From: UBA7332 sp051652645
Lineage (GTDB): Bacteria > Bacteroidota > Bacteroidia > Bacteroidales > UBA7332
Assembly: GCA_051652645.1 (NCBI GenBank)
Contig: JBOFUP010000072.1
Location: 1-64,000 of the forward strand
DNA length: 64,000 nt
Direction of reading: 5' to 3'
A program made the translations under genes and the position numbers. This document shows positions 52,762-62,269 of the stretch, piece after piece (positions within the stretch are counted from its first letter, which is position 1; every line of letters begins with the position of its first letter). The notes beneath the pieces were generated by a model. The model did no database searches and had not been told where the DNA came from. It worked only from the letters and a program-made list of their open reading frames with translations.

Positions 52762-54441
52762 ATGATAAAAAAGAGAATAAAGTATCTCCTACCTGCTATT
52801 GCCATATCAATTCTTACTTCAAATACATATGGTCAAAATGAAGAGAAACACAACTTTGATATTACTAAAAATCTAGATATATTTCACTCGATAGTTCGCG
52901 AAGCAAACCTATTCTACGTTGATTCAATACAACCAGAAAAGATGATTAGCAAAGGAATAGATGCTATGCTTTATTCGCTTGATCCATACACGAACTACAT
53001 TCCTGAGTCTGACATGGAGGACTTCAAATTCATGACAACAGGTGAATACGGCGGTATAGGATCTATGATTATGGCTAGAAATGGTAGTATATTCATCTCT
53101 GAGCCATACGAGGGAATGCCTGCACTTACCTACGGACTAAAGGCCGGTGATGAAATATTAGAGATTGACGGAGTTAGCATGAAGGGAAAACAAGTTTCCG
53201 ACGCTAGCAACCTACTCAAAGGAGAAGCAAATACAAAAATCACTATTAAGATCCTGCCTTTCGGGGAGAGCAACCCTAAGGACATTGAGGTAAAACGACA
53301 AAAAATTCAGTTAAGCTCTATACCCTATTCTGGTGTAATGGACAATAACAAAGGCTATATACAGATATCTCAATTTACAGACAAGACAGGGGATGAGTTC
53401 AAAGAAGCATTTCTTAGACTCAAAAATCAGCATCAAATAGAGTCGCTTGTTATTGATCTTCGCGAAAATGGTGGAGGAATAATGGAGGAAGCCATAAAGG
53501 TTGTTAACCTGTTCACACCAAGAGGAAGAGAAGTTGTTTCCACAAAAGGTAAAGTTAAACAGTGGGATAGAGTTTACAAAACAACTCTAGAGCCTATTGA
53601 CACAATCATGCCAATAGCTATACTCGTCAATAAAGGGAGTGCCTCTGCCTCTGAAATACTATCCGGAGCACTTCAAGATATGGATAGGGCTGTTGTGATG
53701 GGACAAAGAACATTTGGCAAAGGACTCGTACAAACAACCAGAAACCTAAGCTACAACACTACTCTTAAGGTTACAACGGCAAAATACTACACACCAAGCG
53801 GTAGATGTGTACAAGCTATTAACTATGCTAATAGAAATGCTGATGGAAGTGTCGGAGCCATACCTGATAGCTTAACAAATATCTTTTATACAACAAACGG
53901 AAGAAGCGTTAGAGATGGTGGTGGTGTAACTCCTGATATTTCACTCACTCCAACCGAATCGCCAAACATCCTATACTACCTAATGAGTGATTTCATAATC
54001 TTTGACTATGCCTCAATGTATAGAGCAAAACATCCAACTATAGTAGCTGCTAATAGTTTTGAACTAAGCGATGAGGAGTATAAAGAGTTTGCTGAATATG
54101 TTAAGTCAAAGAACTTCACATATGACCGTCAAAGCGAAAAAGTCCTAACTCAACTTAAGGAGGTAGCTAAATTTGAAGGTTATTTTGATGAAGCAAAAAC
54201 CGAATTTGAAGCACTAGAAGCGAAGCTTCAACACAATCTTGACCACTCTTTGGATACATTCAAAGATGAGATAAAGCAATTCCTTGGAGATGAAATAATA
54301 AAAAGATACTACTATCAGAAAGGAAGTGCGGAATTTATGCTGCGTTTCGATCCTGAAGTAAAGAGTGCTCTTGAACTACTAAATGATCAAAGCAAATACA
54401 AAGAAACATTATCTCCACCGAGTGAAATAACAACAAAATAA
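52762..54441 (+). CDS. S41-family C-terminal processing peptidase
   Basis: A periplasmic Ser/Lys protease of the CtpA/Prc family, 559 aa from the chosen start. The ATG at 52762 gives a clean signal peptide (MIKKRIKYLLPAIAISILTSNTYG); an upstream TTG would spoil it and overlaps the -7 box. The PDZ domain spans about 75-165 (GGIGSMIMARNG, GLKAGDEILEIDGVSM), and the protease core has VIDLRENGGG, the nucleophile in NKGSASASEIL and the lysine in TFGKGLVQT. The C-terminal 100 residues are helical. It likely trims or degrades envelope proteins. Confidence 0.92.
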   Translation: MIKKRIKYLLPAIAISILTSNTYGQNEEKHNFDITKNLDIFHSIVREANLFYVDSIQPEKMISKGIDAMLYSLDPYTNYIPESDMEDFKFMTTGEYGGIGSMIMARNGSIFISEPYEGMPALTYGLKAGDEILEIDGVSMKGKQVSDASNLLKGEANTKITIKILPFGESNPKDIEVKRQKIQLSSIPYSGVMDNNKGYIQISQFTDKTGDEFKEAFLRLKNQHQIESLVIDLRENGGGIMEEAIKVVNLFTPRGREVVSTKGKVKQWDRVYKTTLEPIDTIMPIAILVNKGSASASEILSGALQDMDRAVVMGQRTFGKGLVQTTRNLSYNTTLKVTTAKYYTPSGRCVQAINYANRNADGSVGAIPDSLTNIFYTTNGRSVRDGGGVTPDISLTPTESPNILYYLMSDFIIFDYASMYRAKHPTIVAANSFELSDEEYKEFAEYVKSKNFTYDRQSEKVLTQLKEVAKFEGYFDEAKTEFEALEAKLQHNLDHSLDTFKDEIKQFLGDEIIKRYYYQKGSAEFMLRFDPEVKSALELLNDQSKYKETLSPPSEITTK

Positions 54442-54465
54442 AAAGTATAACATTTAGCAACCATA

Positions 54466-54506
54466 AAAGGGAGTATATGCAACTAGTTTGTGCATTTACT
54501 CCCTTT
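54466..54506 (+). terminator. terminator of S41 peptidase gene
   Basis: AAAGGGAGTA pairs with TACTCCCTTT, extended by ATGCA/TGCAT, about 25 bases past the stop. Confidence 0.78.
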
Positions 54507-54664
54507 AACTTTTCAATTTGAAAGCAACAACATATATATAGTTTCAAATCGAAAGAGTTCAAAAAAATAGTTACTAGCACAATTCCACTCTCGCAAATGC
54601 CATTTATTTAAACTAGCTTTGTAGTTATTATAAATAAGAAAACAAACAAATTAGTAACTATACA

Positions 54665-56125
54665 ATGTTGAATATGCCTGAAATTGGGAATAAAAGACCT
54701 CGTCTTTTTGTCTCCCTAATCCCAATTATCTTCCTTATAATTGCTTTAAGTGTAAACGTATTTGTGTTCGCTAGTGACGCATTAAGTGGCCCTAGCCAGA
54801 TAGTATTGATGCTTTCTGCCATCTTCTGTTTTGCTGTATCATATTCCGAAACCAAAACAACTTGGGATGAGACAGAAAAGACAATAATAAAACACATTGG
54901 AGATTCAACCCCAGCAATAATAATACTTTTCCTTATTGGCGCTCTTTCTGGTGCATGGATGCTTGGAGGCATTGTTCCTTCAATGATCTATTATGGCCTA
55001 CAGATAATACACCCATCTACATTCTTACTCACTGCTTGTATTATTGCCTCTCTAGTCTCACTTACAGCCGGTAGCTCTTGGGCAACGGTTGCTACAATCG
55101 GAGTTGCGATGATGGGAGTTGGTAAAGCTTTAGGGTTTACCGAAGGATGGGTCGCTGGAGCCGTAATATCTGGTGCGTACTTCGGGGATAAGATCTCTCC
55201 TCTTTCAGAAACAACAAACTTAGCTGCCAACTCAACCAATACACCTATATTCAAGCATATACGTAATATGATGATTACGACTGTTCCTAGTTATGTCATC
55301 ACTTTAATAATATTCTTAGTAGCAGGATTCATGATTGAGACTGATGGATCAATAGAGATAAAAGAGTTTACTGAAGCTCTGCAATCTACTTACAAGATAA
55401 CCCCTTGGTTGCTTTTAGTACCAATTGCAACATTTGTACTCATCATAAAAAAAGTGCCAACTGCTCTTATTATGTTAATATCAGCATTAATAGGAGCTGT
55501 CATTGCTGCAACATACCAATCACCCCTGACATCCACTATGAATCCAGAGGCAGCAAATGGCACTATATCATCAATAATGGCAGCTTTTAAATCAATGTAC
55601 GGCTCTACATCTATAGAGACAGGCAATCAAGCGCTAAATGATCTTGTCTCAACAGGTGGTATGGCTGGAATGTTAAATACAACCTGGCTTATTATTGCTT
55701 CGATGATGTTTGGTGGAGCTATGGAAGCGGGCGGGATGCTACAATCAATATCCAGAGAGATGATCAAATGGATGAAAGGTACTTTCTCCACTGTAGGCAC
55801 AACTACATTCTCTTGCCTTTTCCTTAACGTGACAGCATCAGATCAATACATAGCAATACTACTACCAGGAAAGATGTTCTCATACTTCTACAAAAAACAC
55901 GGTTATGATTCATCTCTTCTTAGTAGAACACTTGAAGATAGCGCTACAGTGACATCCGTGCTTATACCATGGAATACATGCGGAATGGCTCAGTCAACAG
56001 TACTTAGTGTCCCAACACTAACCTACCTACCCTACTGCTTCTTCAATATATTGAGTCCTATTATGACCCTTTTCATTGCGGCCATAGGATATAAAATTAC
56101 AAAACGTACACCAAAACAACCATAA
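54665..56125 (+). CDS. NhaC-family Na+/H+ antiporter, copy 1
   Basis: Exchanges Na+ for H+, or organic acids for H+, across the inner membrane. The 486 aa form about eleven to twelve helices. Family signatures include GALSGAWMLGGIVPSMIYYGL, SSWATVATIGVAMMGVGKALG, SGAYFGDKISPLSETTNLA, and a late DQYIAILLPGKMF...LEDSATVTSVLIPWNTCG. It is followed by a close paralogue. A -7-like TAGCTTTG at 54614-54621 lies 44 bases upstream. It probably recycles the Na+ gradient made by the decarboxylase; malate/lactate exchange (MleN/NhaC type) is an alternative. Confidence 0.88.
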   Translation: MLNMPEIGNKRPRLFVSLIPIIFLIIALSVNVFVFASDALSGPSQIVLMLSAIFCFAVSYSETKTTWDETEKTIIKHIGDSTPAIIILFLIGALSGAWMLGGIVPSMIYYGLQIIHPSTFLLTACIIASLVSLTAGSSWATVATIGVAMMGVGKALGFTEGWVAGAVISGAYFGDKISPLSETTNLAANSTNTPIFKHIRNMMITTVPSYVITLIIFLVAGFMIETDGSIEIKEFTEALQSTYKITPWLLLVPIATFVLIIKKVPTALIMLISALIGAVIAATYQSPLTSTMNPEAANGTISSIMAAFKSMYGSTSIETGNQALNDLVSTGGMAGMLNTTWLIIASMMFGGAMEAGGMLQSISREMIKWMKGTFSTVGTTTFSCLFLNVTASDQYIAILLPGKMFSYFYKKHGYDSSLLSRTLEDSATVTSVLIPWNTCGMAQSTVLSVPTLTYLPYCFFNILSPIMTLFIAAIGYKITKRTPKQP

Positions 56126-56127
56126 CC

Positions 56128-56170
56128 AAATGGCGATAATAACTCTCTTACAGAGCTATTATCGCCATTT
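56128..56170 (+). terminator. terminator between the two nhaC genes
   Basis: AAATGGCGATAATA (56128-56141) pairs with TATTATCGCCATTT (56157-56170), with an inner CTCT/AGAG. It starts 3 bases after the first stop, so the second gene needs its own promoter. Confidence 0.85.
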
Positions 56171-56248
56171 ATGTATAAATATACATTGTAAAAACCGTGA
56201 AATATATCAAATTAGCCACACAATCGCATATATAATCAATAATATCAC

Positions 56249-56256
56249 TACCTTTG
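56249..56256 (+). promoter_or_regulatory. -7 box upstream of the second nhaC gene
   Basis: TACCTTTG matches TAnnTTTG, 30 bases before the chosen ATG. A -33 TTTG at the right spacing is not seen. Confidence 0.45.
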
Positions 56257-56285
56257 TATCAAAGAACAGAATATACAGAATAAAT

Positions 56286-57743
56286 ATGCAAAACCACATC
56301 GAAATCTCGAACAAACACCCTCGACTCTGGGTTGCTATGCTACCAATACTATTTCTGGTAACAGCGCTTAGCCTAAATGTACTCTTCTTAGGTAGTGATG
56401 CACTAGGAGGAGCAAGCCAATTAATACTCATCATTTCCTCAATATTCTGCTTTGCCGTTTCATATCTAGAAAACAAAACGACATGGGCAGAAACAGAAAA
56501 AACAATAATAAAACACATTGGAGACTCCACTCCAGCCATACTAATACTCTTTATGATTGGAGCATTAGCTGGAGCTTGGATGCTAAGCGGTATTGTTCCC
56601 ACAATGATTTATTATGGACTAAAACTTATCAACCCAACAACATTCCTTCTAACAGCCTGTTTGATATCTTCTATCGTATCACTAGCCTCAGGCAGTTCCT
56701 GGTCAACGGTTGCTACTATAGGAGTAGCTATGATGGGAGTTGGTAAGGCCCTCGGATATGCTGACGGTTGGATTGCTGGTGCCATAATCTCTGGAGCCTA
56801 CTTCGGCGATAAGATCTCACCACTATCAGAAACCACTAATCTAGCTGCAAATGCCACACATACTCCCCTGTTCAAACACATAAGGTTCATGATGATCACA
56901 ACAGTACCAAACTACCTGATCACACTAACCATATTCACAATCTCAGGATTCTTCATAGAGACGCAAGGGACAGTAAGCATAGAAGATTTCACTAGTGCCC
57001 TTCAAGGTAGCTACGTAATCTCACCTTGGTTACTCCTAATTCCACTAGGGACCTTTGTGATGATAGCCAAGAAAATGCCCACTCTAATAATACTACTAAT
57101 ATCTGCACTCGTAGCAGCACTCGTGGCAGCACTCGTACAGACAAATGCCACATCTTCAATAACAGATATACAAGGCAGTGGGATTCAACACTCATTCATG
57201 GCAGCTTTCAATGCCTTGTTTGGCGAAACAAACGTAGAAACTGGCAATGAATCACTAAACAACCTTGTAGCAACACGAGGCATGGGAGGAATGCTACTAA
57301 CCGTCTGGCTTATACTCTCTGCTATGACATTTGGTGGAGCTATGGAAGCTGGCGGAATGCTTCAAACAATCTCCAAACATTTAGTAAAACTGATGAAATC
57401 AACATTCTCTACCGTAGGAGTAACATCTTTTTCTTGTCTATTCCTAAACGTAATGACTGCTGATCAATACATCTCTATATTACTACCAGGAAAGATGTAC
57501 TCATACATCTACAAGAAGAAAGGTTATGACTCCGCACTATTGAGTAGAACCCTAGAAGATAGTGCCACTGTAACATCTGTACTCATCCCATGGAACTCAT
57601 GCGGTATGACACAAGCCACTGTGCTAAACGTTGCTACAATAACCTACCTTCCATACTGTTTCTTCAACTATCTAAGCCCTGTGATGACACTTCTTATCGC
57701 AGCAATAGGATTTAAGATAAAGAAAGTAAAACAACACTCCTAA
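56286..57743 (+). CDS. NhaC-family Na+/H+ antiporter, copy 2
   Basis: A paralogue of the gene just upstream, collinear over its whole length (EISNKHPRLWVAMLPILFL against EIGNKRPRLFVSLIPIIFL; same GDKISPLSETTNLAAN and SATVTSVLIPWNSCG). The start at 56286 aligns with copy 1 and gives 485 aa. The open frame extends back to 56130 but that part runs through the terminator hairpin and reads as unlikely protein. The two copies differ most in the loop near residues 310-345, where copy 2 has an Ala/Leu/Val repeat (LVAALVAALVQ). Confidence 0.88.
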   Translation: MQNHIEISNKHPRLWVAMLPILFLVTALSLNVLFLGSDALGGASQLILIISSIFCFAVSYLENKTTWAETEKTIIKHIGDSTPAILILFMIGALAGAWMLSGIVPTMIYYGLKLINPTTFLLTACLISSIVSLASGSSWSTVATIGVAMMGVGKALGYADGWIAGAIISGAYFGDKISPLSETTNLAANATHTPLFKHIRFMMITTVPNYLITLTIFTISGFFIETQGTVSIEDFTSALQGSYVISPWLLLIPLGTFVMIAKKMPTLIILLISALVAALVAALVQTNATSSITDIQGSGIQHSFMAAFNALFGETNVETGNESLNNLVATRGMGGMLLTVWLILSAMTFGGAMEAGGMLQTISKHLVKLMKSTFSTVGVTSFSCLFLNVMTADQYISILLPGKMYSYIYKKKGYDSALLSRTLEDSATVTSVLIPWNSCGMTQATVLNVATITYLPYCFFNYLSPVMTLLIAAIGFKIKKVKQHS

Positions 57744-57747
57744 AAAC

Positions 57748-57790
57748 AATAGAGGATGTAGAAAGCTACTAGCTATCTACATCCTCTATT
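57748..57790. terminator. bidirectional terminator after the second nhaC gene
   Basis: AATAGAGGATGTAGA (57748-57762) pairs with TCTACATCCTCTATT (57776-57790) between convergent genes. Confidence 0.8.
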
Positions 57791-57810
57791 ATATTTCTCT
57801 CAAAAAGAAA

Positions 57811-58485
57811 TTAAAGAACACACTCTTCAAATTCCTCTCTAATTCTCTCATAAGCCTCTGCATAAAGATCGAAGTTACGATCCTTAAGTGGGTAATCTTT
57901 TGCTTGCAAAGCAGGAACAACTCTCACATCAAACCCTTTTGCATCATACACATTCCCACAAATCATTCTGAACGACTTACCATCAACGGGTTGATAATAT
58001 GGAGGGAAACTCTCCTCTCCAACCCTACGTGGTTGAGCCCCATGAAGAAACTTCTCATTATCCTCACCATAGAACCCTAGCTGCTGCATCCAATAATTAG
58101 CTTGAAGTGAAAGTACTATTACGTAACGAATAGATGGGTTCTCCTCCAAAATCCACTTTACATGAGACAAACCTCGTATAGCCTTCTCCTCAGGTATAAA
58201 TGTACGCTTTCCCTTAGGAGCCTGCTCTACATAATCACGACAAAGGTTCGTAAAGAATATCTCCTCTGGCTTAACACGAGAATGTGTCAGATAGAGGATA
58301 TGATCAAACAACGTCTTAGCCTCAACATTACGAGCACGCTCGCCATGATCTGCAGGAAACGGGCGAAAATAGTAATCCGCAAACATCACATACTCTGACA
58401 CCGTCTCCGACCATTGCAAGTTAGAATCCTCTCCAACCACCAACACTTTGGCCGTCTCAACGGCTTTATAATCCTTAGATCTCAT
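57811..58485 (-). CDS. hypothetical protein, possibly uracil-DNA-glycosylase-like fold
   Basis: I do not recognise this 224-aa protein with confidence. It is soluble, with a beta-strand start (AKVLVVGEDSNLQWS), a middle EEIFFTNLCRDYV and IRYVIVLSLQANYWMQQLGFYG, a pattern (central strands, Asn in FFTNLC, buried VLSLQ) reminiscent of the uracil-DNA-glycosylase-like superfamily. The classic active-site motifs GQDPYH and HPSP are absent, so catalysis is doubtful. The ORF is intact with normal composition and stands alone. Confidence 0.6.
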   Translation of the reverse strand: MRSKDYKAVETAKVLVVGEDSNLQWSETVSEYVMFADYYFRPFPADHGERARNVEAKTLFDHILYLTHSRVKPEEIFFTNLCRDYVEQAPKGKRTFIPEEKAIRGLSHVKWILEENPSIRYVIVLSLQANYWMQQLGFYGEDNEKFLHGAQPRRVGEESFPPYYQPVDGKSFRMICGNVYDAKGFDVRVVPALQAKDYPLKDRNFDLYAEAYERIREEFEECVL

Positions 58486-58770
58486 AATCCAATCTATTTT
58501 TGATGTTTAACATCGGGCTATTATACCCTAATAATCTTTGCGAAGGTACACAATCAAAAGTGATAGAGCTATTAATTTAGATGGAAATATCAGAATAACC
58601 AAAAAATAGCTCTTTTTGCAAACCCTACATACCAATTCAACGTTATACAACTAATAAAGGTTTTCGTATAATTCATACATTATGTTAAACATTACCACTG
58701 CGTTTACGAGAACGGTATGATAATTAGCCATCATATAGCAAAAATGAATAACATATTAACACAAACAACT

Positions 58771-59112
58771 ATGACTACTACACAACCATTAGTTACTAAA
58801 AACCAGACCGAATCTGAAATATACAACAAAGCATATTTAAAGGCAATCGATGCAGGCAAGGCAGAAGATTTCGCTCATTTCTTTGCTAAGCAAGCATTAA
58901 GCAAGCATACTATAGACCACGCATGGGCACTTGCCATACTAAGAGAATACCTTCTCAAGCTATCCAAAAACAAAAGTTACATACACGACACCATAAGTTG
59001 GATAGAGTCACACGTAGACAACATATCCATCGAAGACCTCTCACAAGAGGGTAAACACTACAACGTCGTATACGAAGCACTACTCAATGCCGACCAGCTT
59101 GAGTATGCATAA
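58771..59112 (+). CDS. small helical protein of unknown function
   Basis: A mostly helical protein of 113 aa from the ATG at 58771 (MTTTQPLVTKNQT). ATGs at 58744 and 58717 would extend it by 9 or 18 low-information residues. Segments such as EIYNKAYLKAIDAGKAEDFAHFFAKQAL and HAWALAILREYLLKLSKN look like paired amphipathic helices. No family is recognised. It precedes the DEAD-box gene by about 60 bases on the same strand, so a shared transcript is possible. Confidence 0.6.
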   Translation: MTTTQPLVTKNQTESEIYNKAYLKAIDAGKAEDFAHFFAKQALSKHTIDHAWALAILREYLLKLSKNKSYIHDTISWIESHVDNISIEDLSQEGKHYNVVYEALLNADQLEYA

Positions 59113-59171
59113 ATAGCTTTGCTTTTCTCTTCTCTCTTTACTACCTTTGTCTCTGATACAGAAATAGAACT

Positions 59172-60389
59172 ATGATGAGTCAAACATTCGAGAGGCTAGA
59201 GATTATTGAGCCAATATTAAGAAGTATAAACGAGAAAGGCTATAAGAACACAACACCCATACAGCTTCAAGCAATACCTCAAATATTAAATGGCAAAGAC
59301 CTTATTGCCTGTGCCCAAACCGGCACAGGGAAAACTGCCGCATTCTCTATTCCAATACTCCAAAACATATACATCAAAAAAACGAGTCGCGGACACATAG
59401 GTATAGAAGCACTTATACTAACACCAACACGTGAGTTAGCAAATCAAATACACAAGAGCCTAGAGACCTACGGCGAATATACAGACATAAACTATACCGC
59501 CATCTTCGGAGGCATACCTCGCGTAGTTCAAATTGATAACCTAAGTCATCAGATAGACATACTAGTTGCCACACCCGGAAGGTTACTAGACTTAGCCGAA
59601 AAAGGATACTTAGACTTCACAAACCTATCACACCTTGTTCTAGACGAAGCGGATAATATGCTAAACCTCGGATTCATTGATGATGTAAAAAAAGTAATAG
59701 AGCTACTTCCAGTGAGCAGACAAACACTACTATTCTCTGCCACCATTCCACACGAGATTGCACAACTAGCAAATACAATACTCAAAGAACCCATAAAGAT
59801 CGAAATCACCCCCGAGAGAGTGACAACAAAGAACGTAGAACAAACCCTCTACTACGTACAACAAGAACTAAAGCCAAATCTATTAACTCATCTAATAAAG
59901 AGCCTAGAAGTAGATTCGGCATTCATCTTCACTAAAACACGCAAAGAAGCAGATGAGGTATCTCTTTGGCTATCACAACAAGGATTTGCCACAGACTCTA
60001 TTCATAGCCAAAAGAGCCAGCACGAAAGAGAGCAAGCAATAAATAAGTTCAAGAACAGAGAGATAAACCTACTTGTGGCTACTGACGTCGCCGCCAGAGG
60101 CATAGACGTCAAAGACGTATCACATGTCTTTAATATCGGACTCCCACAAGAGAACGAAAACTATATCCATAGAATAGGACGCACTGGAAGAGCTGATAAA
60201 AATGGTAAAGCTATTACACTATGCTCCCCGAATGAGATAAGTAAGCTCAAAGAGATAGAAAAACTCATACGACAAAAGATAGAACTTGTAAAGGAACACA
60301 TATACTCAAATGCCAACCTCACAAAGATGATTATCAAAGCAGAGGATGAAATTAAGAGCAAAAGTAATAACCGACGACGTAGGAGGTAA
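59172..60389 (+). CDS. DEAD-box RNA helicase
   Basis: ATP-dependent RNA unwinding, probably in ribosome assembly or mRNA decay. The 405 aa contain all motifs in order: Q motif (GYKNTTPIQLQAIP), Walker A AQTGTGKTA, PTRELA, the DEAD box in LVLDEADNML, SAT, and then a C-terminal RecA lobe with FTKTRKEAD, ATDVAARGIDVKDV and HRIGRTGRADK. A short Arg-rich tail (NNRRRRR) may bind RNA. It resembles the RhlE group in length and tail. It ends in a strong hairpin shared with obgE. Confidence 0.93.
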   Translation: MMSQTFERLEIIEPILRSINEKGYKNTTPIQLQAIPQILNGKDLIACAQTGTGKTAAFSIPILQNIYIKKTSRGHIGIEALILTPTRELANQIHKSLETYGEYTDINYTAIFGGIPRVVQIDNLSHQIDILVATPGRLLDLAEKGYLDFTNLSHLVLDEADNMLNLGFIDDVKKVIELLPVSRQTLLFSATIPHEIAQLANTILKEPIKIEITPERVTTKNVEQTLYYVQQELKPNLLTHLIKSLEVDSAFIFTKTRKEADEVSLWLSQQGFATDSIHSQKSQHEREQAINKFKNREINLLVATDVAARGIDVKDVSHVFNIGLPQENENYIHRIGRTGRADKNGKAITLCSPNEISKLKEIEKLIRQKIELVKEHIYSNANLTKMIIKAEDEIKSKSNNRRRRR

Positions 60390-60390
60390 A

Positions 60391-60445
60391 AAATAGAAAG
60401 AGAGAAGATATGCCTATCAAAGACATATCTTCTCTCTTTCTATTT
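60391..60445. terminator. strong bidirectional terminator
   Basis: A 22-bp arm at 60391-60412 pairs with 60424-60445 around an 11-base loop, with A-rich and T-rich ends, between the convergent DEAD-box and obgE genes. Confidence 0.88.
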
Positions 60446-60469
60446 TATGATCTTAATCGATAATCAAGA

Positions 60470-61600
60470 TTAATCTTCGTCATCGAAGTCGAACTCTTCG
60501 TAATCCTCATACTCATCATCGTCGAAATACTCAACATCGTCATCATCATCTCCGACAACTTGCTTAACATCAAGGTTGCGGTGAGTAAGTTTGATCTCAC
60601 GATTATTCTCCTCGCTATTCAACACCTCCCAAAGCATATCCTTTAGTTGCTGAATGTTGTATCCCGTAACCGAAGAGATGAAAAGCACTTTGATGCCATC
60701 AGGAAGTTCACGTTTGATCTCCTCGATAAGCTCCTCGTCGAGCATGTCCGACTTAGTGATTGCTAATATACGCTGTTTATCCAAAAGCTCTGGATTAAAC
60801 TGCTGTAGCTCGCCAAGAAGAATATGATACTCTTTGGCAATATCATCAGCATCAGCAGGCACCATGAACAGAAGTGCTGAATTTCGCTCTATGTGGCGTA
60901 GGAATCTGAGTCCTAGTCCACGCCCTTCAGCGGCTCCTTCTATGATACCTGGGATATCAGCCATAACGAAAGAGCGGTTATCACGATACTTCACAATACC
61001 GAGGTTTGGCTCAAGAGTCGTAAATGGATAGTCCGCTATCTTTGGTTTTGCCGCCGAGATAGACGCTAGCAGAGTAGACTTACCCGCATTTGGGAAGCCA
61101 ACTAATCCAACATCAGCCAACATCTTTAGTTCAAGAATGATGGTCTTCTCTATAGCAGGCTCTCCTGGCTGGGCATAACGCGGAGTTTGGTTTGTTGAGC
61201 TACGGAAGTGCCAGTTTCCTAGACCTCCACGACCACCGTTGATAAGAACAATCTCTTGTCCATCTTCAGTGATATCACACATAAACTCACCTGTATCAGC
61301 ATCATAAACCACAGTACCCATAGGCACCTCGATGACTTGGTCAGCACCATCCTTGCCAAAGCTTCGGCTAGAGCTTCCCGATTCGCCGTGTCCAGCAAAG
61401 ACGTGGCGTTGGAACTTGAGGTGGATCAGAGTCCAGTAGTTGCGGTTTGCACGAAGAATGATGTGCCCTCCGCGACCACCATCACCACCATCTGGTCCCC
61501 CTTTTTGGGTCCAGTTATCACGATGAAGGTGGCGAGAACCAGCCCCCCCCTTGCCCGAACGGCAGTATATTTTTACGTAGTCGACGAAATTTGATTCCAT
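60470..61600 (-). CDS. obgE: ObgE/CgtA-type GTPase
   Basis: A ribosome-associated GTPase in large-subunit maturation and stress control, 376 aa from ATG 61600. The N-terminal Obg domain is glycine-rich (GKGGAGSRHLHRD, GGDGGRGGHIILRANRN). The GTPase domain has GFPNAGKSTLL, TTLEPNLG and ADIPGIIEGAAEGRGLG. The C-terminal tail is very acidic (DDDDDVEYFDDDEYED). A GTG 18 bases upstream would add six residues, but the MESNFVDYVK start is the usual one for Bacteroidota Obg. It lies 51 bases downstream of adk on the same strand. Confidence 0.95.
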   Translation of the reverse strand: MESNFVDYVKIYCRSGKGGAGSRHLHRDNWTQKGGPDGGDGGRGGHIILRANRNYWTLIHLKFQRHVFAGHGESGSSSRSFGKDGADQVIEVPMGTVVYDADTGEFMCDITEDGQEIVLINGGRGGLGNWHFRSSTNQTPRYAQPGEPAIEKTIILELKMLADVGLVGFPNAGKSTLLASISAAKPKIADYPFTTLEPNLGIVKYRDNRSFVMADIPGIIEGAAEGRGLGLRFLRHIERNSALLFMVPADADDIAKEYHILLGELQQFNPELLDKQRILAITKSDMLDEELIEEIKRELPDGIKVLFISSVTGYNIQQLKDMLWEVLNSEENNREIKLTHRNLDVKQVVGDDDDDVEYFDDDEYEDYEEFDFDDED

Positions 61601-61650
61601 ATACAATTGGGGTGACACAGCTCAATATTATTGAGCCATGTCTTGATTTA

Positions 61651-62220
61651 TTAAAGTTGATCGATAGATCCAGCAATACGAGCGAAGATATCTTCGATAG
61701 ATCCCATACCGTGGATTCCGATATATTTGCCTTCAGACTTATAGTGATCGATAAGTGGTGAAGTTTGGTTGTTGTAAACATCAAGACGACTCTTGATAGT
61801 CTCTAGGTTATCATCCGAACGACCAGAGATCTCACCGCGCTTAAGAAGACGTTGGATAAGCTCTTGCTCTTCAACCTCAAGTGCAACAACACCACTAACC
61901 TCAGTACCTCTCTCCTTCAACATAGCCGAAAGTGCGATAGCTTGAGGAGTAGTACGAGGGAATCCGTCAAAGATCACGCCGTTAACCCCTTTGTTAGCAT
62001 CAAGCACAGAAGCCAACATGTCGATGATTAGTTGATCTGGCACCAACTGACCTTTAGAGATAAACTCTTCGGCAGTTTTTCCTAGTTGAGTACCGTTTTT
62101 GATCTCTGCACGAAGCACATCGCCAGTAGAGATATGAAAAAGGTTGTACTTCTCTTTGATCAAATCACTCTGCGTTCCTTTTCCAGAACCTGGGGCACCA
62201 AAAATTACAATGTTCAACAT
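61651..62220 (-). CDS. adk: adenylate kinase
   Basis: Balances AMP, ADP and ATP. It has P-loop GAPGSGKGTQ, AMP-site ISTGDVLRAE, DGFPRT, and RGEISGRSDD in the lid region. At 189 aa it is the short form without a zinc-binding LID insertion. It lies between hpt and obgE on the minus strand with small gaps, an arrangement that may be an operon of nucleotide salvage plus ribosome assembly genes. Confidence 0.96.
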   Translation of the reverse strand: MLNIVIFGAPGSGKGTQSDLIKEKYNLFHISTGDVLRAEIKNGTQLGKTAEEFISKGQLVPDQLIIDMLASVLDANKGVNGVIFDGFPRTTPQAIALSAMLKERGTEVSGVVALEVEEQELIQRLLKRGEISGRSDDNLETIKSRLDVYNNQTSPLIDHYKSEGKYIGIHGMGSIEDIFARIAGSIDQL

Positions 62221-62269
62221 AATATTTATACTGTTATATCAATAAATGAATTTTTTTCTCCAATATATC

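Noticed and set aside
56130..56285. N-terminal extension of the second nhaC gene
   Set aside because: It runs through the terminator hairpin of the first gene and has no counterpart in the paralogue.
61601..61618. GTG start adding six residues to ObgE
   Set aside because: The ATG at 61600 matches the usual Obg N-terminus.
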